From Methylomonas sp. (GTDB taxonomy: Bacteria; Pseudomonadota; Gammaproteobacteria; Methylococcales; Methylomonadaceae), in the NCBI RefSeq assembly GCF_023228165.1, contig NZ_JALOBS010000008.1, positions 108,048-172,047 of the forward strand: a DNA stretch of 64,000 nucleotides, given 5' to 3'. Below, in pieces: positions 24,650 through 33,505 of this stretch; position 1 is the stretch's first letter; every line of letters starts with the position of its first letter. Under the pieces are notes generated by a model that worked only from the letters and a program-made list of their open reading frames with translations, was not told where the DNA came from and did not search any database. Made by a program: the position numbers and the translations under genes.

Positions 24650-27574
24650 TTAGTCCGGTTTAACCGATTTCTTGGCCTTCGCTACCTGCAAATCAATAGT
24701 TTGCTCGGTGTGGGAGCAGGAAAACGCTGCATTTTTGCGGTAATGCGAGCAGCCCCAGAATTGGCCATGTGGGCCTTTGCGCAACACCATGGCGCCTTGG
24801 CAACGGGGGCAGATCGGTTCGACGAAGTCGCAACGGCGATTTTCACAAACACGAAAGCGGCCATGAGTTTTCAAACCGCCGCCGCACCACTGGCAAGCCC
24901 GCTGCGTGTGATTACAAAGTGGATATTGGTTGCAGCCGAAAAAGCTGCCGTACTGGCTATCTCGGGGTACCATCCAGCCGGTTTTACAGACCGGACAGGG
25001 AATATCGGCCAGCTGCTCTTGAAAGCCGGGCCCGCTAAATTCGTCGATGCTGACGGCATAATCGCCGTCGACTAATTCCCTGACGAATGGCGACGGCTTA
25101 AGGCCGTTGCTGACTAAATACACATGATGCCGCGCCCGCGTCAGCGCCACGTAGAACAGGCGACGTTCTTCGGCGTGCGCGAAGGCCTCGGCTTGAGGCA
25201 GCAATAATTCCAGCAAGGGATGAGTAGCTTTTTCCGACGGAAAGCCATGTGCGCCCTTCTCCAAGCTGAACACGATCACGTAATCGGCTTCCTTGCCTTT
25301 TGATGCATGCACACTCATGAATTGCAGTGACAATTGCGGATAACGGCGCTTTAAGGCGGCGACATCGGGCCGTTTGAAGTTGAAGCGCGCTAACAGCAAG
25401 ACACTGGCGGATGACTCGGCTTTGCCCGCGATGGCATCGAGCGCCGCCTGTATGCCGGTTAAATCCTGATTGGTATTGATTAGGGATACGGCAGGCTGTT
25501 CGACAAGCCGTAAGCTGCGGATTTGTTTTTCGATCTGGCTGGGGTTTTGGGTGATGAAGCGCGACGCCACTTCGCCGATTTTATTATTAAAGCGAAAGGT
25601 TTGATCCAGCACACTGGTCGCCGTGTCGCCAAAGTAAGCTTGAAAGTCTTTGGTCAGCGCGACATCGCTGCCGGTAAAACGGTAGATGGATTGCCAGTCG
25701 TCGCCAACGCCGAATAAGCTGGCTTCCGGTTGCTGCGCCATTAAGGCTTGGAGCAAGCGTGCCCGGCTGGCGGAAATATCCTGAAACTCGTCCACCAACA
25801 AATATCGGTAAGGCGATGGAAAACGGCCGGATTCGACATAGTCGATGGCGCGACCAATCATGTCGTCAAAATCGATGGTGGCGTTGTCGCGTAACTGTTG
25901 CTGGTAGGCTTGGTAGATGGGCTCGAATAAATACGCGGCAGCACGCATGCGTTCGCGGTCTTCGTGCTTGTCGGCCTTCTCGACCAGTTGTTTGATGCCG
26001 AGGTAGGCGGCTTTGAACAAGCCGAGGATTTGCGCCATCAGTTTGCTGAATTCCGATACCCGGCCCAATTGATTGAGCTGGCTTAATAACTCATTTTGCG
26101 GCAAGGGTTTGAACTGAACCCCGGCAGCCAGTAATTTTTCGCTGAGTACCTCGGTCAGTCGCCCTTGTTGTTTCATTTCGATCAGCGTGGTTTGATATTT
26201 TGCGTGTAACTCGCGTTTCCAGGCCATGCCGGCCAGGTAGCTTGGTTGATCGATAAAAGGCGGCGTTTGATCATGCTGGTTAACGGCAAAATGTTCGATG
26301 TAAATACCGTACGCCGGTAGAAAGAAATCGGGTTGGTAGACGCGGTAGTCCGGGCCGGAGGTATTGACCTGGTAATTGGCCTCGTATTGATAGGCGACCC
26401 CTTGCCGATACAAGAAATTGGCGATCTCGCATTCTTCGTAGCTTTTAACCAGTTCGCCTTGCAAGGTGCGAATATCATTTTCGAGGATGTAAGCGTTGTA
26501 GGCACCCAAACTTTTGAAATTGAATTGGCTTTTGTAGGGATAGGCAAAACGCAGAAAATACGTCAGCAGCCGCGAGCGATAGCGTTCATCTTCCAGCAGG
26601 CTTTGAATTTGGTTATCGACAAACGCAGCACGCAGGGCTTCGTCTTCCGCCATTTTGTCGATGGCCGGCACGGTACCTTCAACCTGACTAATGATGCGTA
26701 AACCCAAACTATGAAAGGTTTTTACCGTCAGGTTTTGAATGCCTAACTTTGTCTGCATGCGCTCGTCCATTTCTTCCGCCGCCTTTCGGGCGTAGGCCAA
26801 CATCAAGATTTGTTCGGGTTTTGCCAGGCCGGCTTTGATCAAATAACCGGCGCGGCCGATCATGGTACTGGTCTTGCCGGTACCTGCGCCGGCCAGCACC
26901 AGATTGTGCTGTTCGTCTATGATGCAGGCGTTACGTTGCGCTGCGGTTAGCGGATTGGTTTCGACCTGATCAAAAAAATCCCTGAACTGCCGGGCTTGTT
27001 GAGCGATAAACCCTTGATTCAACTTGGCAACCTGCTGGTGCGTATTGTCCAGTAGAGGACGAATATTCAGGTAATCCTGATGAAGTTCGGCTGGCAAATG
27101 CTGCAGACAATCCTGTCGTTTGAGTCCCGCCGCCAACCACAAATGATTATCGCACCAATGTTCGACTATGGAGCGACGAATGTAACGGCTGCTAGAAAAC
27201 AGCCATCTGGCGTCTTGAGAAGCTTGGATTAATGCAGGGATAAACTGCCGATAAAAGCGCTGGATATGTTGCTTAATATGGCGCTTCAGCGACCTCTGTA
27301 ACAATGCCGATTGAGCTTTATCGACACCGCCGAAGCGTAATGTCCGGCCGTCTGTTTGGGTCAAAAGCAAGGTATCCCAAAACCAACCGGATTCAAGGCC
27401 TATGCCTAACTGAATACTCAATATATGCATGCCGTACCTCTTCTGGCGCCCATCTCTAAACACTAACGTTTCTTGCTCAAGAGTAAAACTATGAAAACGT
27501 CCATCTTTCGCAAACCACCTAGCCCAGTGACTTAGTTGATAGAGAGATAAAGGTGCAGGCGTAGGATTGAGCAT
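24650..27574 (-). CDS. HelD-type superfamily 1 helicase with nuclease insert and zinc fingers
   Basis: The N-terminus (1-190) resembles helicase IV. Helicase motifs follow: Walker A AGAGTGKT (228-235), DEFQD (about 594), GDDWQSIYRFTG, HASKGKEADYVIVF and YVALTRARHH. Between motifs, about 375-470, is an inserted nuclease-like domain (EIANFLYRQGVAYQYEANY, PDFFLPAYGIYIEHF). The C-terminus (about 870-960) has cysteine pairs as in topoisomerase I zinc ribbons (CPVC, CNQYPLC, CQWC, CPRC). It would translocate 3'-5' on single-stranded DNA; the nuclease insert suggests cutting or branch binding. Related to HelD in E. coli but longer. The two following genes on the same strand, including the candidate defence protein, may share its transcript. 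Confidence 0.88.
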   Translation of the reverse strand: MLNPTPAPLSLYQLSHWARWFAKDGRFHSFTLEQETLVFRDGRQKRYGMHILSIQLGIGLESGWFWDTLLLTQTDGRTLRFGGVDKAQSALLQRSLKRHIKQHIQRFYRQFIPALIQASQDARWLFSSSRYIRRSIVEHWCDNHLWLAAGLKRQDCLQHLPAELHQDYLNIRPLLDNTHQQVAKLNQGFIAQQARQFRDFFDQVETNPLTAAQRNACIIDEQHNLVLAGAGTGKTSTMIGRAGYLIKAGLAKPEQILMLAYARKAAEEMDERMQTKLGIQNLTVKTFHSLGLRIISQVEGTVPAIDKMAEDEALRAAFVDNQIQSLLEDERYRSRLLTYFLRFAYPYKSQFNFKSLGAYNAYILENDIRTLQGELVKSYEECEIANFLYRQGVAYQYEANYQVNTSGPDYRVYQPDFFLPAYGIYIEHFAVNQHDQTPPFIDQPSYLAGMAWKRELHAKYQTTLIEMKQQGRLTEVLSEKLLAAGVQFKPLPQNELLSQLNQLGRVSEFSKLMAQILGLFKAAYLGIKQLVEKADKHEDRERMRAAAYLFEPIYQAYQQQLRDNATIDFDDMIGRAIDYVESGRFPSPYRYLLVDEFQDISASRARLLQALMAQQPEASLFGVGDDWQSIYRFTGSDVALTKDFQAYFGDTATSVLDQTFRFNNKIGEVASRFITQNPSQIEKQIRSLRLVEQPAVSLINTNQDLTGIQAALDAIAGKAESSASVLLLARFNFKRPDVAALKRRYPQLSLQFMSVHASKGKEADYVIVFSLEKGAHGFPSEKATHPLLELLLPQAEAFAHAEERRLFYVALTRARHHVYLVSNGLKPSPFVRELVDGDYAVSIDEFSGPGFQEQLADIPCPVCKTGWMVPRDSQYGSFFGCNQYPLCNHTQRACQWCGGGLKTHGRFRVCENRRCDFVEPICPRCQGAMVLRKGPHGQFWGCSHYRKNAAFSCSHTEQTIDLQVAKAKKSVKPD

Positions 27575-27711
27575 ATTTCCTTAAAATATAATCCGGGGTA
27601 AGACCAACATATGGTTTATTAAGCTACTTAAATAGCAAACAACGGAGGAAATTAACGGCAGGGAGCATTCATTTACCTGTATGCTACTATTTTAGTCGTT
27701 CATCATTGGAC

Positions 27712-27747
27712 AATAAAAAACCCGCCAAGCTTTTCAGCTTGCGGGTT
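27712..27747 (-). terminator. Rho-independent terminator downstream of tRNA-Leu
   Basis: On the minus strand AACCCGC-AAGCT, GAAA loop and AGCTT-G-GCGGGTT form a long stem with one bulged G, followed by TTTTTTATT. It lies 27 bases beyond the tRNA 3' end and closes the secG-tRNA transcript. Confidence 0.9.
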
Positions 27748-27773
27748 ATTACCGGACTATTCAAGCCCTGAAT

Positions 27774-27858
27774 TGGTACCGATGGGCGGACTTGAACCGC
27801 CACGACTTGCGTCACCACCCCCTCAAGATGGCGTGTCTACCAATTTCACCACATCGGC
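27774..27858 (-). tRNA. tRNA-Leu, anticodon GAG
   Basis: The minus strand folds as a class II tRNA: acceptor arm GCCGATG/CATCGGT, D-loop TGGTGAAATTGGTAGACAC, anticodon stem CCATC/GGTGG with loop TTGAGGG (anticodon GAG, reads CUC/CUU), long variable arm, and T-arm GGCGG-TTCAAGT-CCGCC. The 3' end ACCA is encoded. It lies 12 bases from the secG stop, the same secG-tRNA-Leu order known from other gammaproteobacteria. Confidence 0.97.
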
Positions 27859-27869
27859 TTAATCGTCAT

Positions 27870-28250
27870 TTATTCCGCTGGTGTTACTTCTTTAATTGCA
27901 GGCGCTTCGGGCAGTGTTGCCACGGGCACTGAGTCAGCTGCTTTATTTTGCGATAACGGCACGTCGGAGGTCACTTCTTCAACCGCCGGCACATCCATAA
28001 TGTCGGATTTCTTACCATGATAACCACTCAAAAAAGCCAAGCCCAAACTGGTCACGAAAAACAAGCTGGCAAAAATTGCGGTAGTTCTGGACAGGAAAGA
28101 AGCCGAGCCCTGAGCCCCGAAAACCGAACCGGAAGCACCGCTTCCGAAAGCAGCACCGGCGTCAGCGCCTTTACCCTGCTGCATCAGAACCAGACCAATA
28201 ATCCCAATTCCTAACAGGATGTGTACAACAATGATAATTTGATACAGCAT
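27870..28250 (-). CDS. secG: Preprotein translocase subunit SecG
   Basis: SecG is the small auxiliary subunit of the SecYEG channel. Two membrane helices are seen (about 3-23 and 52-72), with the loop MQQGKGADAGAAFGSGASGSVFG between them, the family hallmark. The C-terminal tail is acidic and longer than in E. coli (126 residues in total). It follows tpiA and precedes tRNA-Leu on the same strand, a conserved arrangement. Confidence 0.96.
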   Translation of the reverse strand: MLYQIIIVVHILLGIGIIGLVLMQQGKGADAGAAFGSGASGSVFGAQGSASFLSRTTAIFASLFFVTSLGLAFLSGYHGKKSDIMDVPAVEEVTSDVPLSQNKAADSVPVATLPEAPAIKEVTPAE

Positions 28251-28271
28251 ATTAATCCTAAAGCAAAAATA

Positions 28272-29018
28272 CTAAACTGAATGACAAATCTGCAAGAAAC
28301 CTTTTGCATCCAGCGAAGCGCCGCCTACTAGGCCACCATCGATATCCGGCATGGCAAACAAGCCTTTAGCGTTGTCTGGTTTAACGCTACCGCCGTACAA
28401 AATCTGTACTTTTCCGGCAATAGCAGGGTTTCTATCCGCAATGCGTCGACGGATATATTGATGAACTTCTTGCGCTTGTTCGTCACTGGCTGTTTTACCG
28501 GTGCCGATTGCCCAAACGGGTTCGTAAGCAATAACGGCATTTTCGAATGCTTCGATGCCGGCAGCATCGATAACCGCATCCAATTGTTGGTCAACCACTT
28601 GGAAAGTTTTGTTCTGTTCGCGCTCTTCCAAACTTTCGCCTACGCACAATACCGGCACTACATTTTGTTTCTGAGCCTGGCAAAAACGGCTGGCTACGGT
28701 TTGATTGGTATCGCCATAGTAAGAGCGTCTTTCCGAATGGCCTACTAACGCGTATTTAACTCCGCAATCAACCAGCATAGCCGCTGAAATTTCGCCAGTG
28801 TATGCGCCGGATGCTTGATCGGCTACGTTTTGCGCGCCCAAAGCAATAGGTGATGAAGCCAATGCGCCGCGAATATCTGACAAGTAGACAAAAGGAACAC
28901 AAACCGCAACTTCTTGACTGCCTGCATTCAAGCCGTCCGCCAAAGCTTTCGCCAGTTGCACACCCTCTTCCCGAGAGCCATTCATTTTCCAGTTTCCCAT
29001 GATCAAAGGTTGCCGCAT
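28272..29018 (-). CDS. tpiA: Triosephosphate isomerase
   Basis: This TIM-barrel enzyme interconverts dihydroxyacetone phosphate and glyceraldehyde-3-phosphate. Active-site segments are present: GNWKMNG (Asn and Lys), ALVGHSERR (His electrophile) and AYEPVWAIGTGKTA (Glu base and phosphate loop). ATG 29018, with GGAG six bases upstream, is chosen over the adjacent GTG. Length is normal (about 248). It sits between glmM and secG in a conserved minus-strand cluster. Confidence 0.97.
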   Translation of the reverse strand: MRQPLIMGNWKMNGSREEGVQLAKALADGLNAGSQEVAVCVPFVYLSDIRGALASSPIALGAQNVADQASGAYTGEISAAMLVDCGVKYALVGHSERRSYYGDTNQTVASRFCQAQKQNVVPVLCVGESLEEREQNKTFQVVDQQLDAVIDAAGIEAFENAVIAYEPVWAIGTGKTASDEQAQEVHQYIRRRIADRNPAIAGKVQILYGGSVKPDNAKGLFAMPDIDGGLVGGASLDAKGFLQICHSV

Positions 29019-29072
29019 CACATACTCCAGGCTAAATAAAGCCGCCTATAATAAACCTTGAACGCTTTCAGT

Positions 29073-30413
29073 TCAAGATACGATTGCTTTCCTGACATCG
29101 TTGGCCAGTTGATTGGCATATTTGTTGACATCATCTTCGTCCACGCCTTCAACCATCACGCGCACCAGAGGCTCTGTACCGGACGAACGCAACAATACCC
29201 GGCCTTTGTCTCCCAGCTTTTTCTCGACCGCATCCACGGCTTTTTTGACGGCGTCTATTTCGTCGAGCTTAACTTTTTTATCCGTTCTGATGTTGATCAA
29301 GACCTGCGGATATTTTTTCATGCCGGACTTTAATTCGTGCAAGCTTTTACCGGTGCGCTGCATTTCCGCCAATACCTGCAACGCGGAAACAATGCCGTCA
29401 CCAGTAGTGGTTTTATCCAGACAAATAATGTGTCCGGAACCTTCCCCACCCAACATACCGTTCTTTTCAGTCAACAACTCCATTACGTAGCGGTCGCCGA
29501 CATTAGCGCGAAACAACGGAATACCAAGGGCTTTTAAGGCATGCTCCATACCTAGATTCGACATCAGGGTGCCGACTACCGGTCCGTGCAATTTACCTTC
29601 TTCCTGCCGGGATTTGGCAATGATGTAAATCAACTCATCGCCATCGACGATCTCGCCTTTATGATCGACCATAATGATTCTGTCGCCGTCACCATCCAAT
29701 GCGATACCCAAATCGGCCCGGTATTCCCAAACCTTGGCCGCCAATGCTTCCGGATGTGTAGCGCCACATTCGTCATTAATGTTTAAACCATCAGGCTCTC
29801 CGCCTATGGTCACCACTTCCGCACCCACTTCGCTAAAAACGTGCGGGGCAATATGATAGGTGGCGCCGTGCGCGCAATCGATGACGATGCGCATGCCTTT
29901 AAAATCCAAATGCGGCGGCACCGTGGCCTTGCAAAATTCGATGTAGCGTCCCGCGGCATCGCTGACCCGTTTGACCTTACCCAGCTTCGCCGACTCTACC
30001 GTGGTCATGGGCGCATCGATATATTGTTCGATTTGATGTTCCAATTCGTCCGGCAATTTGGTGCCATTCACGGAAAAGAATTTGATACCGTTATCGTAAT
30101 ACGGGTTATGTGAAGCGCTGATGACTATGCCGGCCTTGGCCCGCAAAGTGCGAGTCAGATAAGCGATACCCGGCGTCGGCATAGGCCCCAGCATGCGAGT
30201 ATCTACGCCTGCCGCGGACAAACCCGCCTCCAAGGCAGACTCGAACATATAGCCGGAAATACGCGTATCTTTACCCACCAACACAAAACCACTACCTTCT
30301 TTGGCAAATACCCGACCGGTCGCCCATCCCAACTTCAACATAAAATCCGCCGTAATGGGATATTCTCCCACTTTGCCGCGAATACCGTCGGTACCGAAAT
30401 ATTTTTTTGCCAT
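29073..30413 (-). CDS. glmM: Phosphoglucosamine mutase
   Basis: GlmM converts glucosamine-6-phosphate to glucosamine-1-phosphate for peptidoglycan and lipopolysaccharide. The start MAKKYFGTDGIRGKVG is canonical, and the phosphoserine loop is visible in GIVISASHNPYYDNGIKFF. Metal loop DGDGDR and the C-terminal phosphate-binding RSSGTEPLVRVM are intact. ATG 30413 gives a 446-residue protein. In E. coli and Pseudomonas, folP lies between ftsH and glmM. Here only a terminator of about 60 bases separates them, so folP is elsewhere. Confidence 0.97.
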   Translation of the reverse strand: MAKKYFGTDGIRGKVGEYPITADFMLKLGWATGRVFAKEGSGFVLVGKDTRISGYMFESALEAGLSAAGVDTRMLGPMPTPGIAYLTRTLRAKAGIVISASHNPYYDNGIKFFSVNGTKLPDELEHQIEQYIDAPMTTVESAKLGKVKRVSDAAGRYIEFCKATVPPHLDFKGMRIVIDCAHGATYHIAPHVFSEVGAEVVTIGGEPDGLNINDECGATHPEALAAKVWEYRADLGIALDGDGDRIIMVDHKGEIVDGDELIYIIAKSRQEEGKLHGPVVGTLMSNLGMEHALKALGIPLFRANVGDRYVMELLTEKNGMLGGEGSGHIICLDKTTTGDGIVSALQVLAEMQRTGKSLHELKSGMKKYPQVLINIRTDKKVKLDEIDAVKKAVDAVEKKLGDKGRVLLRSSGTEPLVRVMVEGVDEDDVNKYANQLANDVRKAIVS

Positions 30414-30436
30414 AGCCAATTCCACTTTCCTGTTTA

Positions 30437-30467
30437 CAAAAAAAAGAGAGACCGAAGCCTCTCTCTG
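30437..30467 (-). terminator. Rho-independent terminator between ftsH and glmM
   Basis: On the minus strand the sequence forms a ten-pair stem (AGAGAGAGGC against GTCTCTCTTT, with G-U pairs) closed by a TTCG tetraloop and followed by a run of T's. It would stop the ftsH transcript before glmM. Confidence 0.85.
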
Positions 30468-30486
30468 TTTTTAAATTGTCCGACGA

Positions 30487-32415
30487 TTAGCCTTGTTCGG
30501 CCGCATCACCAATAGACGGATCTTTATCAGCCGCACTCCAAGGTTCGACCTCAATATCGCTGTTTGAAGAGGGCGGGGTATCGTCCCAACCTTTCGGTTC
30601 TCTGACCGGCTTTCTGTTCATCAGATCTTCTATTTGATACTTATCGATGGTTTCGTATTTCATCAGCGCTTCGGACATCGCGTGCAGTATATCCATGTTT
30701 TCTTTCAGGATGTTTTCGGCACGCTCATAGTTCCTGTCGATGATGGAACGAATTTCTTCATCAATGGTATGCGAGGTCTCTTCCGCCACCGATTTATGCT
30801 GAGTCACGGAGCGACCCAGGAATATCTCGCCTTCCTCTTCACTATACGCCAATGGCCCCAAGCGTTGCGACAAGCCCCACTTAGTCACCATATTTCTGGC
30901 CAACTCGGTCGCACGCTCGATGTCGTTTGAAGCCCCAGTTGAGACTTGCTCCCAACCGAACACCAGTTCCTCCGCAATACGGCCACCATATAAGCTGGAA
31001 ATCATACTATCCAGCTTACATTTACTCGCACTATATTGGTCTCGCTCAGGCAAAAACATGGTCACACCCAATGCTCGACCACGCGGCATGATACTAACCT
31101 TATAGACCGGATCATGCTCAGGCACTACCTTACCTACGATGGCATGTCCCGCTTCATGATAAGCAGTCATTCTCTTTTCTTTTTCGTCCATCACCATGGA
31201 ATGTCTTTCGGCGCCCATGATCAACTTGTCCTTAGCTTTTTCTAGATCGACCATGCTGACCAAACGCTTGTTAAAGCGGGCGGCAAACAACGCAGCCTCA
31301 TTGACCAGATTAGCCAAGTCCGCACCAGAAAAACCCGGCGTACCTTGAGCGATATATTTGATTTTGACATCGTCCGAAACAGGCACTTTTTTCAAATGCA
31401 CATTCAAGATTTGTTCGCGGCCCCTGACATCCGGCAATCCGACCACGACTTGTCTGTCGAAACGACCGGGACGCAGCAAAGCTTTATCCAACACATCGGA
31501 ACGGTTAGTCGCGGCAATAACAATAATGCCTTCGTGACCTTCGAATCCGTCCATTTCGACCAGCAACTGATTCAAGGTTTGTTCGCGCTCGTCATTACCG
31601 CCACCTAGCCCGGCACCACGCGAACGACCCACTGCATCTATCTCGTCGATAAAAATAATACAGGGCGCATGTTTTTTGGCTTGCTCGAACATATCACGCA
31701 CTCTGGAGGCACCGACACCCACGAACATTTCCACGAAATCGGAACCCGAAATAGTAAAAAACGGCACCTTGGCTTCGCCGGCTATTGCACGGGCCAACAA
31801 GGTTTTACCGGTACCTGGAGGTCCCACCATTAAAGCACCGCGCGGCACTTTACCGCCCAATTTTTGGTATTTGGCCGGGTCTTTCAGAAAGTCGACCATC
31901 TCCTGCACTTCTTCCTTGGCTTCGTCACAGCCGGCCACATCGGCAAACGTGACTTTATTCTGATCCTGATCCAGCATGCGGGCCTTGCTTTTGCCGAACC
32001 CCATGGCTCCACCGCGACCGCCAACACCGCCGCCCTGCATCTGCCGCATGAAGAACACCCACACCGCAATCAACAGCAAAATCGGTCCGAAGGAGACAAA
32101 GATCGACATCAGCATCGATGGCTCTTCCGGCGGACGAACCACGATCTCCACACCATTCGCCAACAAGTCATCAATCAAATGCGGATCATTCGGCATGTAA
32201 GTCTTAAACTTATCCCCCGACTGCATTCTGCCTGTCACAGTGTTGTCGGCAATGGAAACCTGCTGCACCTGCCCCGCCTTCACGGCATCGATCAGCTGCG
32301 AATAAGACAAGGTGGCATCGCTTCGGATCGACCTGGAGCCGAAATTGTTAAATATCGCCATCAAAACTACTGCGATGACGACCCACAGCACTAAATTTTT
32401 CATCATATCGCTCAA
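30487..32415 (-). CDS. ftsH: ATP-dependent zinc metalloprotease FtsH
   Basis: This is the canonical membrane AAA protease, 642 residues. It shows two N-terminal membrane helices (about 7-25 and 100-120), Walker A GPPGTGKTLLARA, Walker B CIIFIDEIDAVGRSRG, arginine-finger region LRPGRFDRQ and the zinc motif HEAGHAIVG. It degrades membrane proteins and regulators. The N-terminus MSDMMKNLVLW parallels MNDMAKNLILW of Pseudomonas, so I keep the TTG start at 32415, which has GGAG eight bases upstream; ATG 32406 or 32403 are alternatives. A second FtsH-like gene is at 11326-13266. Confidence 0.96.
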   Translation of the reverse strand: MSDMMKNLVLWVVIAVVLMAIFNNFGSRSIRSDATLSYSQLIDAVKAGQVQQVSIADNTVTGRMQSGDKFKTYMPNDPHLIDDLLANGVEIVVRPPEEPSMLMSIFVSFGPILLLIAVWVFFMRQMQGGGVGGRGGAMGFGKSKARMLDQDQNKVTFADVAGCDEAKEEVQEMVDFLKDPAKYQKLGGKVPRGALMVGPPGTGKTLLARAIAGEAKVPFFTISGSDFVEMFVGVGASRVRDMFEQAKKHAPCIIFIDEIDAVGRSRGAGLGGGNDEREQTLNQLLVEMDGFEGHEGIIVIAATNRSDVLDKALLRPGRFDRQVVVGLPDVRGREQILNVHLKKVPVSDDVKIKYIAQGTPGFSGADLANLVNEAALFAARFNKRLVSMVDLEKAKDKLIMGAERHSMVMDEKEKRMTAYHEAGHAIVGKVVPEHDPVYKVSIMPRGRALGVTMFLPERDQYSASKCKLDSMISSLYGGRIAEELVFGWEQVSTGASNDIERATELARNMVTKWGLSQRLGPLAYSEEEGEIFLGRSVTQHKSVAEETSHTIDEEIRSIIDRNYERAENILKENMDILHAMSEALMKYETIDKYQIEDLMNRKPVREPKGWDDTPPSSNSDIEVEPWSAADKDPSIGDAAEQG

Positions 32416-32528
32416 TTTACGCGCTCCGGCCGTAAAACGGCCTAAAATATTAAAACCAAGTAATTCTATCAGGAATACCTTACATCCTACCGACCAACTT
32501 TACCTGATACTGTGTAGAGTGTACCAAG

Positions 32529-33146
32529 CTATTTAAAACCTTTTGCCAAAATATAGACTTCATTACTTCTGGCCCTTGATGCTTTGGGTTTTCGAATCAC
32601 CACACTGGCAAAGCGCTGCCTCACCTGATTGTAGTACTCATCAAACCCAGCCCCTTGAAACATTTTAATTAAAAACACTCCGCCTTTAACTAAAATACTG
32701 TTCGCCGCATCCAAAGCCAATTCCCCCAAATAGATTGACCTGGGCTGATCCGTCTCTTTGTTACCACTTATATTTGGGGCCATGTCCGACAATAACAAGT
32801 GAACGGGCTGACCATCAAGCACTTTATAAAGTTTTTCTAACACATCGTCTTCTCTAAAATCGCCCTGAATAAACTCAACTCCCGCAATCGGCTCGATATC
32901 CAGTAGATCCAGAGCAATCACTTTATCGTTTTTACCGAGCAATTTTCTGGCATATTCAGACCAACCGCCGGGCGCGGCCCCTAGGTCAACAATATTGATA
33001 CCAGGACGAATAATTTTATCTTTCTCTTGAATTTCAATCAGTTTAAACACCGCACGCGACCGATAACCCAGCGCTTGCGCTTTTTTGACATATTCATCCT
33101 GAAAATGCTCCTGCATCCACTGATGACTACTTTTAGTGCGTGACAT
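32529..33146 (-). CDS. rlmE: 23S rRNA 2'-O-methyltransferase RlmE
   Basis: RlmE (FtsJ/RrmJ) methylates the 2'-O of U2552 in 23S rRNA. The 205-residue protein shows the K-D-K-E catalytic framework: YRSRAVFKLIEIQEKD (Lys), VDLGAAPGGWSEYA (SAM loop), LLSDMAPNISGNKETD (Asp) and FLIKMFQGAGF (Lys). It is upstream of ftsH on the minus strand, the standard gammaproteobacterial order, and divergent from yhbY. It lacks membrane segments. Confidence 0.96.
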   Translation of the reverse strand: MSRTKSSHQWMQEHFQDEYVKKAQALGYRSRAVFKLIEIQEKDKIIRPGINIVDLGAAPGGWSEYARKLLGKNDKVIALDLLDIEPIAGVEFIQGDFREDDVLEKLYKVLDGQPVHLLLSDMAPNISGNKETDQPRSIYLGELALDAANSILVKGGVFLIKMFQGAGFDEYYNQVRQRFASVVIRKPKASRARSNEVYILAKGFK

Positions 33147-33196
33147 AGTATCGATTGGTGTAAAATTGTTCGGTTTTTAAAGCTAAAGGAAACAGA

Positions 33197-33463
33197 GTGA
33201 ACCCTATTGAGAAGAAGAAGTTGAAAGCTCAGGCACACCCACTAAATCCAGTGGTGATGATTGGGCAATCCGGCTTAACCCCAGCAGTATTGAAAGAAAT
33301 CAATCTTGCGCTGGATGCGCATGAATTAATCAAAGTCAAAATCCGTGCCGAACGAGATGATCGCAAGGTCATCAGTGAACAGATTTGCGCGGAGGCTCAC
33401 GCGGAACTGGTTCAGTCTATTGGGCAAATTATTGTTATTTACAGAAAAAACCCCAAAAAGTAA
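33197..33463 (+). CDS. yhbY: CRM-domain RNA-binding protein YhbY
   Basis: The 88-residue CRM-domain protein binds the large ribosomal subunit precursor. The family pattern KLKAQAHPLNPVVMIGQSGL (RNA-binding GxxG-type loop), ALDAHELIKVKI and VQSIGQIIVIYRKNPKK is intact. Start is GTG 33197 with AAAGGAAACAG upstream. Divergent from rlmE and followed by a bidirectional terminator against greA, as in related genomes. Confidence 0.95.
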   Translation: MNPIEKKKLKAQAHPLNPVVMIGQSGLTPAVLKEINLALDAHELIKVKIRAERDDRKVISEQICAEAHAELVQSIGQIIVIYRKNPKK

Positions 33464-33466
33464 AGC

Positions 33467-33487
33467 TAGGGAGGTGATACCTCCCTA
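33467..33487. terminator. Bidirectional terminator between yhbY and greA
   Basis: TAGGGAGGT-GAT-ACCTCCCTA is a perfect nine-pair hairpin with a three-base loop between the convergent yhbY and greA stops. It is followed by CTTTATTT on the plus side and by TTTACTTTTT on the minus side. Confidence 0.85.
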
Positions 33488-33505
33488 TCCCGTCTTTATT
33501 TACGA

